Below are positions 27,601 through 36,439 of a stretch of 64,000 nt of DNA, one piece after another. Position 1 is the stretch's first letter. Every line of letters starts with the position of its first letter. A model generated the notes under the pieces. It was not told the DNA's origin and did no database searches. It worked only from the letters and a program-made list of their open reading frames with translations. Source of the stretch: Chitinophagaceae bacterium (GTDB lineage: Bacteria; Bacteroidota; Bacteroidia; Chitinophagales; Chitinophagaceae); the NCBI GenBank assembly GCA_023957755.1, contig JAMLGT010000006.1, forward strand, positions 62,001 to 126,000, given 5' to 3'. Both the position numbers and the translations under genes were made by a program.

Positions 27601-30030
27601 CGAAATAGACAGGGCCTTATATGTTGCATCCCATGAAACGGAATGGGTAAGCATCCCATTTGTCGCTACATTCAAATTCCCACTGACTACATAATTATTA
27701 TCAATCGCTTTTAAAATCAAATTTCCTGAAGTAACTGTTACATTATTCGCAGAGAAGGCTTTGTCGGTTTCAGCATTAGTTACAGTATTGCCACTTGCCG
27801 ATTTATTAATAGTTAAGTTATTGAAGGCGGTGGCGCCACTTCCTGTAATGTTTTGAGCGTTGCTGCCTGCAAAAATGACCGTGCTGGTTCCCGGAGAAAA
27901 AACAGAGTTGTTGGTCCAATTTCCAAACACTGTATGAGAATAGCTGTTACCCGCGAGTGCAGCACTATTTTGAATATTCAGGTTGCCATTAACAGTAACA
28001 TTGCCTAAAGCCGTTTTTGTGCCCGCATTAGACAGAATTAGGTTGCCATAGTTTTGGGGGCTCACATTTTGTGCACCGGAGCCATTATAGTCAGTAGTAG
28101 AAGATGTGGCTAATGAATAAGTAGAAAACCCTGAAGGATAATTTCCGGTAAGTTTATGCCAATCTGAATTGCCTAAAGTAAAAGTTCCTCCTGCAGGTGC
28201 GCGTGTAACATCGTATGCAACCTGATTAAGCGTAATGTAGGGATTTACCGTCATATCTCCCTTTATAGTTAATGATCCTGTTAAGTTCTTATCAGAATTG
28301 CCACTCCCCGAAGCATTCGTCAGTATTAAATTGCCATAGGCAACTCCAAAAATATTCTGGCTCACTCCATTTCCACTTATATATTGCACGGTACTCGAGG
28401 GATCCAGGCTATAAGAACTGTATCCTACGGGAAAGTTATTTGCCTTTACAATTAAGGTAGAATTGGCCCCCATAGTAAAAGCACCCGGACTGGTCAAGAG
28501 TGTGGTATCGCAATCCAGAATTTGTGACGACTCAATAATCAGGGTTGCATTGGGACTTATCTCCAGACTTTTAATAGTTCTGAAACCCATGGGCTCAGGC
28601 CCTGTCAGGATAACAGTTGGTGAGTTCGTTTCTCCGATTTTTGTCTCATAAGCCAGGAATACAGGATAACCGGGCAGACCTGATGGCGCATTATTATGAT
28701 TGTTTATTGTTTGAGTGCCGATGCCATCAAATACCAGCGTAGCGGGTTTGTTTAGTTGAGGATACTGATCATCACCACATCCCTGCAAATCCGCATTCCC
28801 CCTCAGGATAAATTTTCCTTTCTGCATAGTGCCTACCGGATTGGAAAAAGGATAGACAATACATTCCTGGGTATTACCAGTGACATTCTCTACCGCACTC
28901 GTGCTAAGATCACCATTGTACACAAACACCGCATTATCACCTTTGCAGTCCATTGTTAACTGAACCCCCTTGCCCATAAAGTTACTCTCTGCATATAAAA
29001 TCGCATTTCCCTGAATAGTGAACATTTGATTCGTGTTGAGAGATAAGCCCGCCTCCTGGATATTTGAAGAATTGCTCTCCACATTTTTAATACTAAAATC
29101 AAGATTATTAATCTCAGAATTGGCCTGACTGAATGTTAAATTAAGTGGCAACGTGGTACCTGTCTTAACTTCAATCCTGACCACAATATCGTAAGTAGCA
29201 TTAGGCACCTGCCCTTTGGATACGTAGGAGTTTGCTGAAACTGACCAGTTAGATGCTAAATTGAAATCAATACTTGTGGTACCACCAATATTAGAACCTG
29301 CACCTGCCCAATATAGAGTAGTGACTGACGAAAGTGTATAGGTAATCGTTACCATTCCATTGGCACCATCACCACCCTTACCATTAGATTGTTTTTTACT
29401 TCCTCCACCTCCTCCACCTGGAATATCGCCCGCAGAAGCACTTGCATTCCCTCCTTTGCCTCCTCCTGTGGGAGCTGGGCCACCACTTGTACCGGAGCCA
29501 TTATTGCCAATGCTTCCTGTACCTGCGCTGGAGCCCCCGCCCCCCCCATTCTTCCCACTTCCATCAGCTCCATTTCCACCTAAGTATGTATAGTATGTAT
29601 TGCCACCCGCTCCACCTATGTCATTTAATTTTCCACCAGCACCACCGGATGCTCTGCAAATATAGCTCCCTATATACGATTCTCCGCCATTGCCTCCGTC
29701 GCCTTTTGACACTCCAACGCCTCCGGCGCCTACCACTACCGCAATATTATCGCCCGGCGTCACTGCATAACCTGTTACCTTGGTATAGGCACCACCGCCA
29801 CCGCCACCACCACCTGGTTTGGTATCCTTATTCCCTCCTCCGGCTCCTCCCCCTCCCCAGCTTTCTATGGTTATAGAGGTAACCCCTGCCGGTACTTTAA
29901 AGTGCCCACTCGTTTTAAAGGTATCCCTGATTGTATAAGGTTGAGCATCTGCAAAGCCCAATAATCCTGAAAGAATAGCAACAAAAGCAAAGAAGTGAAT
30001 AACATTTAACCGATACGGATGGTTTTTCAT
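24613..30030 (-). CDS. Giant T9SS-exported surface protein with glycine-rich head and repeat stalk
   Basis: 1,805 residues from the ATG at 30030, with signal peptide 'VAILSGLLGFADAQ'. Residues ~35-240 are a glycine-rich domain with runs such as 'GGGGAGGG' and 'PGGGGGGGGAYTKV', which resembles the glycine-rich adhesin head family. The middle (~250-1,250) is a beta-strand-rich region with short recurring blocks 'YGNLILSNAGTKTALGNVTV', each followed by strands typical of beta-helix autotransporter passengers. Then come a Thr/Ser-rich region, an Ig-like 'VVEWKVADEKNNKEYVVLRSADG' module and a T9SS type A sorting domain ('VYPNPVSGSKLNVNMNGL...'). It is probably an adhesin or matrix protein on the cell surface. 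The gene is alone, with a terminator downstream. Confidence 0.85.
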   Translation of the reverse strand: MKNHPYRLNVIHFFAFVAILSGLLGFADAQPYTIRDTFKTSGHFKVPAGVTSITIESWGGGGAGGGNKDTKPGGGGGGGGAYTKVTGYAVTPGDNIAVVVGAGGVGVSKGDGGNGGESYIGSYICRASGGAGGKLNDIGGAGGNTYYTYLGGNGADGSGKNGGGGGSSAGTGSIGNNGSGTSGGPAPTGGGKGGNASASAGDIPGGGGGGSKKQSNGKGGDGANGMVTITYTLSSVTTLYWAGAGSNIGGTTSIDFNLASNWSVSANSYVSKGQVPNATYDIVVRIEVKTGTTLPLNLTFSQANSEINNLDFSIKNVESNSSNIQEAGLSLNTNQMFTIQGNAILYAESNFMGKGVQLTMDCKGDNAVFVYNGDLSTSAVENVTGNTQECIVYPFSNPVGTMQKGKFILRGNADLQGCGDDQYPQLNKPATLVFDGIGTQTINNHNNAPSGLPGYPVFLAYETKIGETNSPTVILTGPEPMGFRTIKSLEISPNATLIIESSQILDCDTTLLTSPGAFTMGANSTLIVKANNFPVGYSSYSLDPSSTVQYISGNGVSQNIFGVAYGNLILTNASGSGNSDKNLTGSLTIKGDMTVNPYITLNQVAYDVTRAPAGGTFTLGNSDWHKLTGNYPSGFSTYSLATSSTTDYNGSGAQNVSPQNYGNLILSNAGTKTALGNVTVNGNLNIQNSAALAGNSYSHTVFGNWTNNSVFSPGTSTVIFAGSNAQNITGSGATAFNNLTINKSASGNTVTNAETDKAFSANNVTVTSGNLILKAIDNNYVVSGNLNVATNGMLTHSVSWDATYKALSISGNLDVTGIFNPTVRSHVAMSGAGNKTIRTGPNASSTLSILTFSTGNYTANGTLRANQEVWAMFGTTGTFSTGNNVVSFPAILNNMGTINVNNGGTLNITGDAQIGFAGTSGQLNIKGGGVMTIGGNLYNNVAADITFTGASTLNIAGNMINNGAITTGNETVTFNGTSDENISGSNPPAFYNLIVNGTNVVQHVNMNIINTLTLQSGIFNLQQYLCNRATVGGALVINSGATMIVGGSSGGASGSNFPKDFSTYTLQNGSTVNYNGSTQQIFNTTYGNLRTENAGTKTALNNLTILNSLTIGTASIFDGGNYDHVIGGDWINQSSTSAFVYGSGSVTFNGASAQSIGGSYGTSFYKLVMGNTSASGITVNQPVDIYAALTANGSGRKLNTNDKLTIKSTQTRTAYVGNMTGNTINGKATVERYVSAHKAWRLMSIPTNSSQTIKEAWQEGANNSSENPKPGYGIQITGEMSNWASKGFDAQSYSPSMKSYNPSNNTWVGITSTNSGNISGSRAYMVFVRGDRLADNIYSTPTQTNLRTLGNIRIGAQPDIHVAPGEYSLINNPYPSPIDFTATNTTSIDRVFYLWDPFLVGTYGLGGYQTFAEANNYEPLPGGTTSHPSGVRSTIIQSGEAFFVHADIDGDPLGGSIGIDEDAKVEENPVTFTRPNGGMSERHIFRTALTTPQNVIVDANAVAFSEEYSDNLDIDDARKILNSFENFGIRRHNTTLAVEARSRNLTDTIFYQMSGLQKKGYRLRFVPVNIERNTTAWLVDNFTGSRSEIQMSDTTYYDFTVNANAGSNATGRFMVVFETQGALPVKFVKVAAHLKSDNVVVEWKVADEKNNKEYVVLRSADGNNFSAIGTVPAQTSLKGAYSFTDDKPLSGWNYYRIKNVDLDGKAQLSDIVKVYSGIKAGLVSVYPNPVSGSKLNVNMNGLQPGKYAFNLYSQAGQVVSQLTRQLTTGNELVVIDWPENLPRGVYSLEIVRDSTTRIEVIRLTY

Positions 30031-30348
30031 TGAAGTTGGGTTTTTAATATGTGAACTAAAAACGCTATTTCTACCATCGTATTTTTCCGATAGTGTGAAA
30101 ATGTACGACAATTGATACTTTTTTGACTTATGTCAATAAAAAAGGGAGTATCTCTAATAGAGGCAGACCCCAATTGCTGCCCGGGCTGAATCATGTATTT
30201 CTCTACCTGGAAGGAAAAATTGCCCTTCTTATGGTCAATAATATTCCCATAAAGTAAAAGAGGCATGACGACTGCACTCATCATACCTCTTTCCCTATAT
30301 AATTCCCAATTTGCATTTCAAAGTACAAATTGGTTCAATAATAAAGTG
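30031..30348. other. Intergenic 318 bp between the surface protein and the M1 peptidase
   Basis: No gene is supported here. There is an imperfect A/T-rich hairpin at 30119-30140 (TTGAC / GTCAA, 4-nt loop) and a long-loop inverted repeat CCAATTTG / CAAATTGG near 30309-30336. Neither makes a convincing terminator. The stretch should hold the promoter of the surface protein gene, but no exact TAnnTTTG was found. Confidence 0.4.
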
Positions 30349-31326
30349 TTATTGGAGCATAAACCGGATTGTCTGGTTCCATGGGCCGGATTGAACAGTA
30401 AGAAGATATTGGCCTTTTTGCAGGTTTTTCAAATCGATCTCTGAGAGTGTATTAAAATTCAGAGTTCCCCTCCTCAATATTCTTCCATTAAAGTCCGCAA
30501 TTTTATAGCTGAAACTGTTGCCATCGCCCTGTGACCTCAGCCTCAATATTCCAGAAACCGGGTTTGCCAGAAGGCGCACTGAAGGTTGTGGTTGCACTCC
30601 CGCAATCCTTACCACCCGTGAATAAAGCACTTCGCCTGAATGCAATAATACACGAGCCCTATAAAATGTAACGGATTGCCGGGAGGGTATCTCACGTGTG
30701 TAGTTGCCCGATCCCATACTTTTCATAAGCCCGGAAGAAACAAAAGAACTGCCATCTGCACCTGACTCCAACGTGATACTCTTTGCAGACTCATAATCCG
30801 CCAGACCCAGAGTAGCCTTTACTTTTTCATCCAGGGGCCTCACATCGAAATCTGTAATTTCAGTAGCTAACACGGTCGTTTGAAGGGTGGTGCCGGTTGC
30901 CAGACTCATGTTATAAGGGTCAAATGTGACTGAGGTAGGAGTGAAACCAAGATAAACTGTAGGTGTAGCCGAGTTACCATAAACTATCCCATCACCTCCC
31001 ACAGAAACCCCCTCAGGTCCGCGGTCATACAACACTATCACTGTATCTTTTCCACCATTTCCCTGCACCCTTAGAGGAATTACGGCTGAGTAATATCCCA
31101 CATTGGATCCGGAGCTTTTCCCCTGGCTATACACCCCAAACCTGATTTTATCTGTACCTACCGCCTGCCAGTTTATTTTATTAGCTCCTGAATAGGTGGG
31201 ATACCCATTTCCATAGGCAAATGAATCAAAGAAACTTGTAAGGTCAAATCCTCCTGTTACAGCTCCAGAGCTCAAGCAGGGTCGCAAGCATATACCAGTA
31301 CCGGGGATGTTCGATAATTCCGACAT
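30349..31326 (-). pseudogene. M1 aminopeptidase, C-terminal fragment with T9SS sorting domain (frameshifted)
   Basis: This frame picks up where the N-terminal fragment at 31272-32621 loses frame. After a short junk start it reads 'TGGFDLTSFFDSFAYGNGYP', the end of the M1 catalytic unit. A beta-rich linker follows, then a C-terminal T9SS sorting domain ('LLANPVSGILRLRSQG...KNLQKGQYLLTVQSGPWNQ'). The segment between the two frames is shorter than expected for the helix that normally joins them, so more than one base is missing near 31270-31310. Together the two parts give one M1-family enzyme with a sorting tail. Either the gene is broken or the consensus has errors here. Confidence 0.75.
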
Positions 31327-32621
31327 GCCTGAAAAAATTTCTCATCACCCAACAAAGTGCGGAGCATACTCACTACCATTCCTCCCCTGTTATAAACTGA
31401 GTTGCCATACTGGCTTTCCCACAATGCGTTTGAATTTTCAATATTAGCCTGAGGTATTATACATCCATAACCCCGTTCTGCCGAATTATTAGCATCTGTC
31501 TTAAGATTACCTCTAATACTCACAGGATCTAATCCGGTAGAGGGCACTTTTTCTCCTGCCAGTACTTCCCCATAGCTTGCAAAACCCTCTGCCAGCCACA
31601 AATGATGCCAGGTAGCCATGGTTACCTTATCTCCAAACCACTGGTGCATCAGTTCATGAGCTATCACACCGGCATTAGTAAATGAACCCCACCCCATCGC
31701 CGAGAAGGTCTGATGTTCCATACCTCCTCCCCACGCAAACTCATACATACCGTACTTTTCATTCTTGAAAGGATAGTCGCCAAACAAGTTGCTGAACTCC
31801 ACGAGTTCCTGCTTGCAGGCATCCATCGTAGCTAACTGGCCTGAAGTTGGGGTTCTGCCTTTTGAAATATAATATTCCACCGGCATATTGGTACCTCCAA
31901 TATTTACTGTACCCCGATTATATACATTGTACTGAGTACATGCTACCGCTACCAGGTAGGAGGCTATCGGGTATTTATGTTTGAATGTATAGATTTTATT
32001 AGAACCTGAAGTCACTTCACTTACCAATACTCCATTAGCGGCAGGGCGGTAAGCAGCTGGTGTGGTTATGATAAACGTAAGGCTGTCAATCTTGTCCTGC
32101 ATATCTGCCTTGCAAGGCCACCAGTCTTTGTCCTCATAAGATTCGGAAAGTGTGTAAAATAAATTGTATCCGGCAGTACTTTTTTGCTGGCACCCTTCTG
32201 CCTGGCCATTCACTGCCGGCGGCACTCCGTTATAAAAAATGGTTACTGAATCAAGTTTTCCATTTCCAAGCGTAACGGGAAGTGTGATAGTTAAAATATC
32301 TGTATTGCCTGAGGCAGGAAATGAGGTTGTGCAATTTATACCATGATATTTTACAATCAGGCTGCCATTATTAAAGGAAGCTTTATTAAGATCAAAGGTT
32401 ATTTTATTGACCCCGCTCTGGGTAGTTTCGAAATAAGTAGTCACACTCCCTGAAATTCTTTTAGATGTAGTGGGGGCTATATTCCACTCAAACCGGTGGT
32501 GCTTCACATCGATATTTCCTCCCGTACCGCTATTTCCTGAAGTCCGTCCAACAGGTAAGTGTTGTGAATAACCTGGATTGTTAATGAGCAAGAATATTGC
32601 AATGTGAAGAAAGTACTTCAT
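31272..32621 (-). pseudogene. M1 family aminopeptidase, N-terminal catalytic fragment (frameshifted)
   Basis: A signal peptide ('IAIFLLINNPGYSQ') is followed by an M1 beta-saddle domain and a thermolysin-like domain. Zinc ligands are H322, H326 ('HELMH') and E345 ('LWLAEGFASY'), with the usual 18-residue spacing. 'GGGMEHQ' takes the place of the GxMEN exopeptidase motif. The frame ends after 'VLVYACDPA' at 31272, before the C-terminal helices, and the protein continues in another frame at 31326-30349. The product should hydrolyse N-terminal residues of peptides outside the cell. If the shift is real, the product lacks the sorting domain and would not be exported by T9SS. Confidence 0.85.
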
Positions 32622-32773
32622 AGATAATGGATTAATTTATAAATGCTAAAACGAAGATTTTCACTTACAAAGTATCTATACAATACTATTTTTCAAAATT
32701 TCTTTTGAACTAAAAAAGTCTTTTCTTATAGAAACCCTCTCTGATATATAAAAGGAAACAGCCAATCGAACTA

Positions 32774-34439
32774 TTACTCCGCAGATTGGGTGTAGCCTGT
32801 ATTCCCGCTACAAAAGCAAAATCTCTCCCCGTCAAAAAGTCCTTTATCACTCAGTTTTAGCCTGGGAATTACCAGAAGTGCCATAAAGGAGAGCGTCATG
32901 TAAGGAGCACCAGTGTGCACCCGAGTGATTTGGCTGCCTGATCTATCTCAGTATATTGACGTGCAATTTCATACCCGTTTTCATTGCTCATAAGTCCGCC
33001 TACCGGTAAAGGCAACACCATCCTGGATGCAGGTACCCCATGTACTGCTATGCTTACTCCTCCCTTCTCCTGTATTACCAGATTCACGGCTTCGCAAATA
33101 CTGTAATCATCTACACCCACTACTATTATATTATGACTGTCATGTGCTACTGAAGATGCTATAGCTCCCTTTTTCAGTCCGAAGTTTTTGATTAAAGCTA
33201 TTGCCGGAGGCACATCGCGCTGATAACGATTTACTACGGCTATCTTTAAAATGTCGTGCTCCACGTCAGAAACCACATAACCATCTTCAGTCTTAGGTAA
33301 CACTTCTGAGTATTCGGTAATCAGTTGCCCATCGAGTGCATGAATCACTCTGAATGGTTTACCGGAAGATGGTAAAAGAAACTGATCGGCAGTTTTTGAT
33401 TCTGCACGAAAATTATTTACGGCTTCTGCCTGCTTGAGGGTTTATTAGCGACCTGCCATTCTCGGCTACTTTCACTCCATTAATATAGGTCGCCAGTACA
33501 TGAAAATTTCTCAAGTCTCCACAAACGACTAAATCTGCCTTATCACCGGGGCGCATCCTGCCCACATCCATCTTATAATGTATTATGGGATTAAGGCACG
33601 CTGCCTTCAACACTTTAAAAACATCAATTCCGTAGTCCACGGCTCTTCTGCATAAATTGTTGATATGTCCTTCGGCAAGGCTATCGGGATGCTTATCATC
33701 ACTGCAAAACATAATCGCATCTTCATAATCATTTAAAAGCGGTATCAGGGCATCAAAATTCCTTGCGCGCTTCCTTCTCTGATCAGAATCTTCATGCCAT
33801 GCTTTAGCTTGTGGAGTGCTTCTGCTTCTGTAAAGCATTCATGGTCGGTTGATATCCCGGCATTTATATATCGGACAGCATCATCCCCCATCAGTCCGGG
33901 AGCATGGCCATCCACGGGTTTGCCGAATTTCTTTGCAGCGGCGATTTTCTTCATCACCTCTTCATCGTTATTCAATACACCCGGAAAATTCATCATCTCG
34001 CTCAGATAAAAGATGTCTTTTCTACTCAGCAGCTTTTCCACATCATCGGCATCCAGTGCGGCTCCTGCTGTTTCAAAAGTGGTTGCAGGCACACAACTCG
34101 GCGCCCCAAAATGAAATTTAAAGGGTACTGACTTACCATTCTCAATCATGTATTCCACCCCTTCCATGCCACACACGTTCGCAATCTCGTGAGGATCACT
34201 GATGGTGGCCACGGTTCCATGCACAACGGCCAGCCCTTGGCAAATTCTGAAGGCACCAACATACTACTTTCAATATGCACATGCGCATCAATGAATCCCG
34301 GTATCAGATAGGGGAAGCTTTTATCTTCGATTCCGCGTTCCTGCACGGAATATATTTTTCCATCCGCTATGCACAACTCACCAAAGAAGATTCTCTTTCC
34401 GTGAACATCCACTATATTACCTATAATTGTTTCTTTCAT
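32774..34439 (-). pseudogene. ade: Adenine deaminase, full length but with at least four frameshifts
   Basis: The ATG at 34439 begins '[18 protein letters not shown]'. Reading across frames recovers the whole ~550-residue amidohydrolase: '[14 protein letters not shown]' (metal ligands), '[18 protein letters not shown]', '[19 protein letters not shown]', '[10 protein letters not shown]', '[15 protein letters not shown]' and 'GGLMSNENGYEIA'. The C-terminus '[19 protein letters not shown]' ends at 32774. The frame breaks are near 34225-34236, 33770 (one base missing), 33413-33435 and 32915 (one base missing). Each intact piece is well conserved, so the breaks are recent or are sequencing errors. 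The enzyme would convert adenine to hypoxanthine. The 5' end is copied again at 35206-35360. Confidence 0.88.
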
Positions 34440-34651
34440 AAAGCGCTGATTGGGGACGAAGTTCCGAATGATTGTTGAAATTATCATCTTTCGCTATTGC
34501 ATCTCCTCTGATATGAGTGCCTTTTTTGGTTGTTATTGTGTACTATATAAGTAAGGTCATCAGGTTATCAAGTGAGATTGCAGATCACAGTCCACAATGA
34601 CAGGGCGTTGTCATCCCGTGCTCCGACACGGGATCTCATAAGGATGATACA
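34285..34651. repeat. 367-bp direct repeat, copy 1 (ade 5' end plus upstream region)
   Basis: Identical base for base to 35206-35572 (offset 921). It holds the first ~52 codons of ade, its upstream region and the first hairpin unit of the array. The copies diverge at 34652 / 35573. Confidence 0.95.
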
Positions 34652-35204
34652 CGAGATTGCGGGTCAGCGCCCGCAAGGACAGATGTCATCCCGTGCTCCG
34701 ACACGGGATCTCATTAGGATGCCATACGAGATTGCGGGTCAGCGCCCGTAAGGACAGGGCGTTGTCATCCCGTGCTCCGTCACGGGATCTCATAAGGATG
34801 ATACAGGAGATTGCGGATCGGCGTCCACAATGACAGGGCGTTGTCATCCCGTACTCCGACACGGGATCTCATAAGGCTGCATGTTGAGATTGCGGGTCAG
34901 CGCCCGCAAGGACAGGGCGTTGTCATCCCGTGCTCCGACACGGGATCTCATTAGGATGCTGGAGATTGCGGATCGGCGTCCGCAATGCACGGCGGGCGTT
35001 TTTCATCCGTGCCGACACGGGATCTCAGGTTGCATTTGAGGTAGATTGCAGCGCCCGCAAGGACAGGGCGTTGTCATCCCGTGCTCCGACACGGGATCTC
35101 ATCAGGCTGATACAGGAGATTGCGGGTCAGCGCCCGCAAGGACAGGGTGTTGTCATCCCGTGCTCCGACACGGGATCTCATAAGGATGATACAGGAGATT
35201 GCGA
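34572..35204. repeat. Tandem array of ~79-bp double-hairpin units (8 units)
   Basis: Units begin with GTCATCCCGTG at about 34610, 34685, 34764, 34843, 34922, 35003 (degenerate), 35073 and 35152; most spacings are 79 bp. Each unit holds two hairpins: ATCCCGTG / CACGGGAT with a 6-nt loop, and TTGCGGG / CCCGCAA with a 6-nt loop. Some units have TTGCGGA / TCCGCAA instead, a paired change that keeps the stem (34966-34972 with 34979-34985). The unit at 35003 has lost bases in several places. No coding frame is supported. Confidence 0.92.
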
Positions 35205-35205
35205 G

Positions 35206-35572
35206 GCATCAATGAATCCCGGTATCAGATAGGGGAAGCTTTTATCTTCGATTCCGCGTTCCTGCACGGAATATATTTTTCCATCCGCTATGCACAACTC
35301 ACCAAAGAAGATTCTCTTTCCGTGAACATCCACTATATTACCTATAATTGTTTCTTTCATAAAGCGCTGATTGGGGACGAAGTTCCGAATGATTGTTGAA
35401 ATTATCATCTTTCGCTATTGCATCTCCTCTGATATGAGTGCCTTTTTTGGTTGTTATTGTGTACTATATAAGTAAGGTCATCAGGTTATCAAGTGAGATT
35501 GCAGATCACAGTCCACAATGACAGGGCGTTGTCATCCCGTGCTCCGACACGGGATCTCATAAGGATGATACA
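35206..35572. repeat. 367-bp direct repeat, copy 2 (truncated ade 5' end)
   Basis: Exact second copy of 34285-34651. It repeats the ade start codon (minus strand, 35360) but runs straight into the hairpin array after ~52 codons, so it cannot make an enzyme. Confidence 0.95.
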
Positions 35573-35690
35573 GGAGATTGCGGATCAGCGTCCGCAAGGA
35601 CAGGGCGTTGTCATCCCGTGCTCCGACACGGGATCTCATTAGGATGCCATACGAGATTGCGGGTCAGCGCCCGTAATAGCAGGGGTAAGA
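35493..35690. repeat. Second stretch of double-hairpin units
   Basis: Units at 35531 and 35610 continue the 79-bp pattern after the duplicated ade segment. The stem TTGCGGA / TCCGCAA at 35578-35597 again shows the paired base change relative to the common form. Confidence 0.85.
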
Positions 35691-35790
35691 CCACCCCGTC
35701 TTCCTTCGTCAGACACCCCTCCAAAGGAGGGGAATAAAGAGCACAGTCATTCCGCACTTGATGCGGGATCTCATCACTCTCTCAACGCCA
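35690..35790. repeat. REP-like hairpins next to the array
   Basis: CCCCTCC AAA GGAGGGG forms a perfect 7-bp hairpin at about 35716-35732. A diverged unit at ~35746-35772 reads ATTCCGC ... GCGGGAT before 'CTCATCA', a distant relative of the array hairpin. No gene is present between the array and the tag stop at 35812. Confidence 0.55.
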
Positions 35791-35811
35791 TCCCCACGCG
35801 CGAAAATTCCC

Positions 35812-36342
35812 CTATCCCTTCTTCATCTTACTCAATTTTTTATAAACCGAACAATCAGGCACATGCGCCCCTCCCAGATACCCTGTACTCATCAGAAACT
35901 CACCTACGATTTCGCCTCCCGTAAAATGAAAAGTCGTCTTAAACAAACGTACCCACTCCTCTTTGGTAAAGCCTGCATGAAAGTCTAACCACTGCTTAAA
36001 CGAACCGAATTCTTTTTGAAGAAGCAGAATCTGCTGTGCATTATAAATAGCAGCGTGAATCTTTAGTTTATTCCGAATAATGCCTGCATCTCCAAGCAAC
36101 CGGTCTATATCTTTCTCTTTGTATCCGGCCACTTTTCTGATATTGAAATGAGAATACGCATTCCTGAAATGCTCCTGCTTCTTCAAAATAGTGTCCCAAC
36201 TCAAACCTGCCTGATTGATCTCCAATACAAACCTTCCGAATAATTCATCATCGTTATCAATCGGAAAACCATAATGAAAATCATGATACACCCGGTGTAC
36301 ATTATCTTTTGGCAGTGTTTTTACATAATCACAATAACTCAT
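35812..36342 (-). CDS. DNA-3-methyladenine glycosylase I-like
   Basis: Base-excision repair enzyme of the Tag family that removes 3-methyladenine from DNA. 'SYCDYV' near the N-terminus, 'FVLEINQAGLSWDTILKKQEHFRNA', 'DAGIIRNKLKIHAAIYNA' and the C-terminal 'HVPDC' follow the family order. The four zinc ligands of the E. coli enzyme are matched by C4, H20, H160 and C164. The 176 residues are close to the ~187 usual for Tag. The gene stands alone between the repeat region and a divergent esterase gene. Confidence 0.88.
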   Translation of the reverse strand: MSYCDYVKTLPKDNVHRVYHDFHYGFPIDNDDELFGRFVLEINQAGLSWDTILKKQEHFRNAYSHFNIRKVAGYKEKDIDRLLGDAGIIRNKLKIHAAIYNAQQILLLQKEFGSFKQWLDFHAGFTKEEWVRLFKTTFHFTGGEIVGEFLMSTGYLGGAHVPDCSVYKKLSKMKKG

Positions 36343-36439
36343 ACCAGTTTTTAGTTTATGAATTCTTATCCCTTAAAAAAAATTAAGTGAACCCTGTAAA
36401 AGTAATATTCCTTATTTTGTAGCCAGTAAAATTTCAAGT

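Noticed and set aside
29360-29876. Proline/leucine-rich plus-strand frames
   Set aside because: They are the mirror image of the glycine-rich coding region on the minus strand; low complexity explains them.
30027-30284. 85-residue minus-strand frame between two genes
   Set aside because: It overlaps the start of the surface protein gene, resembles no family I know and has no supporting signals.
34572-35204. CRISPR-like tandem repeats
   Set aside because: The units are contiguous and the whole 79 bp is repeated. There are no unique spacers and no cas genes, so this is a tandem array of hairpins.
34930-35232. 100-residue frame inside the hairpin array
   Set aside because: It is made only of repeat units, and its sequence follows the hairpin repeats, not a protein family.
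35178-35408. Second start of an adenine deaminase gene
   Set aside because: It is part of the exact 367-bp duplication and runs into the repeat array after about 52 codons; it is a fragment, not a gene.
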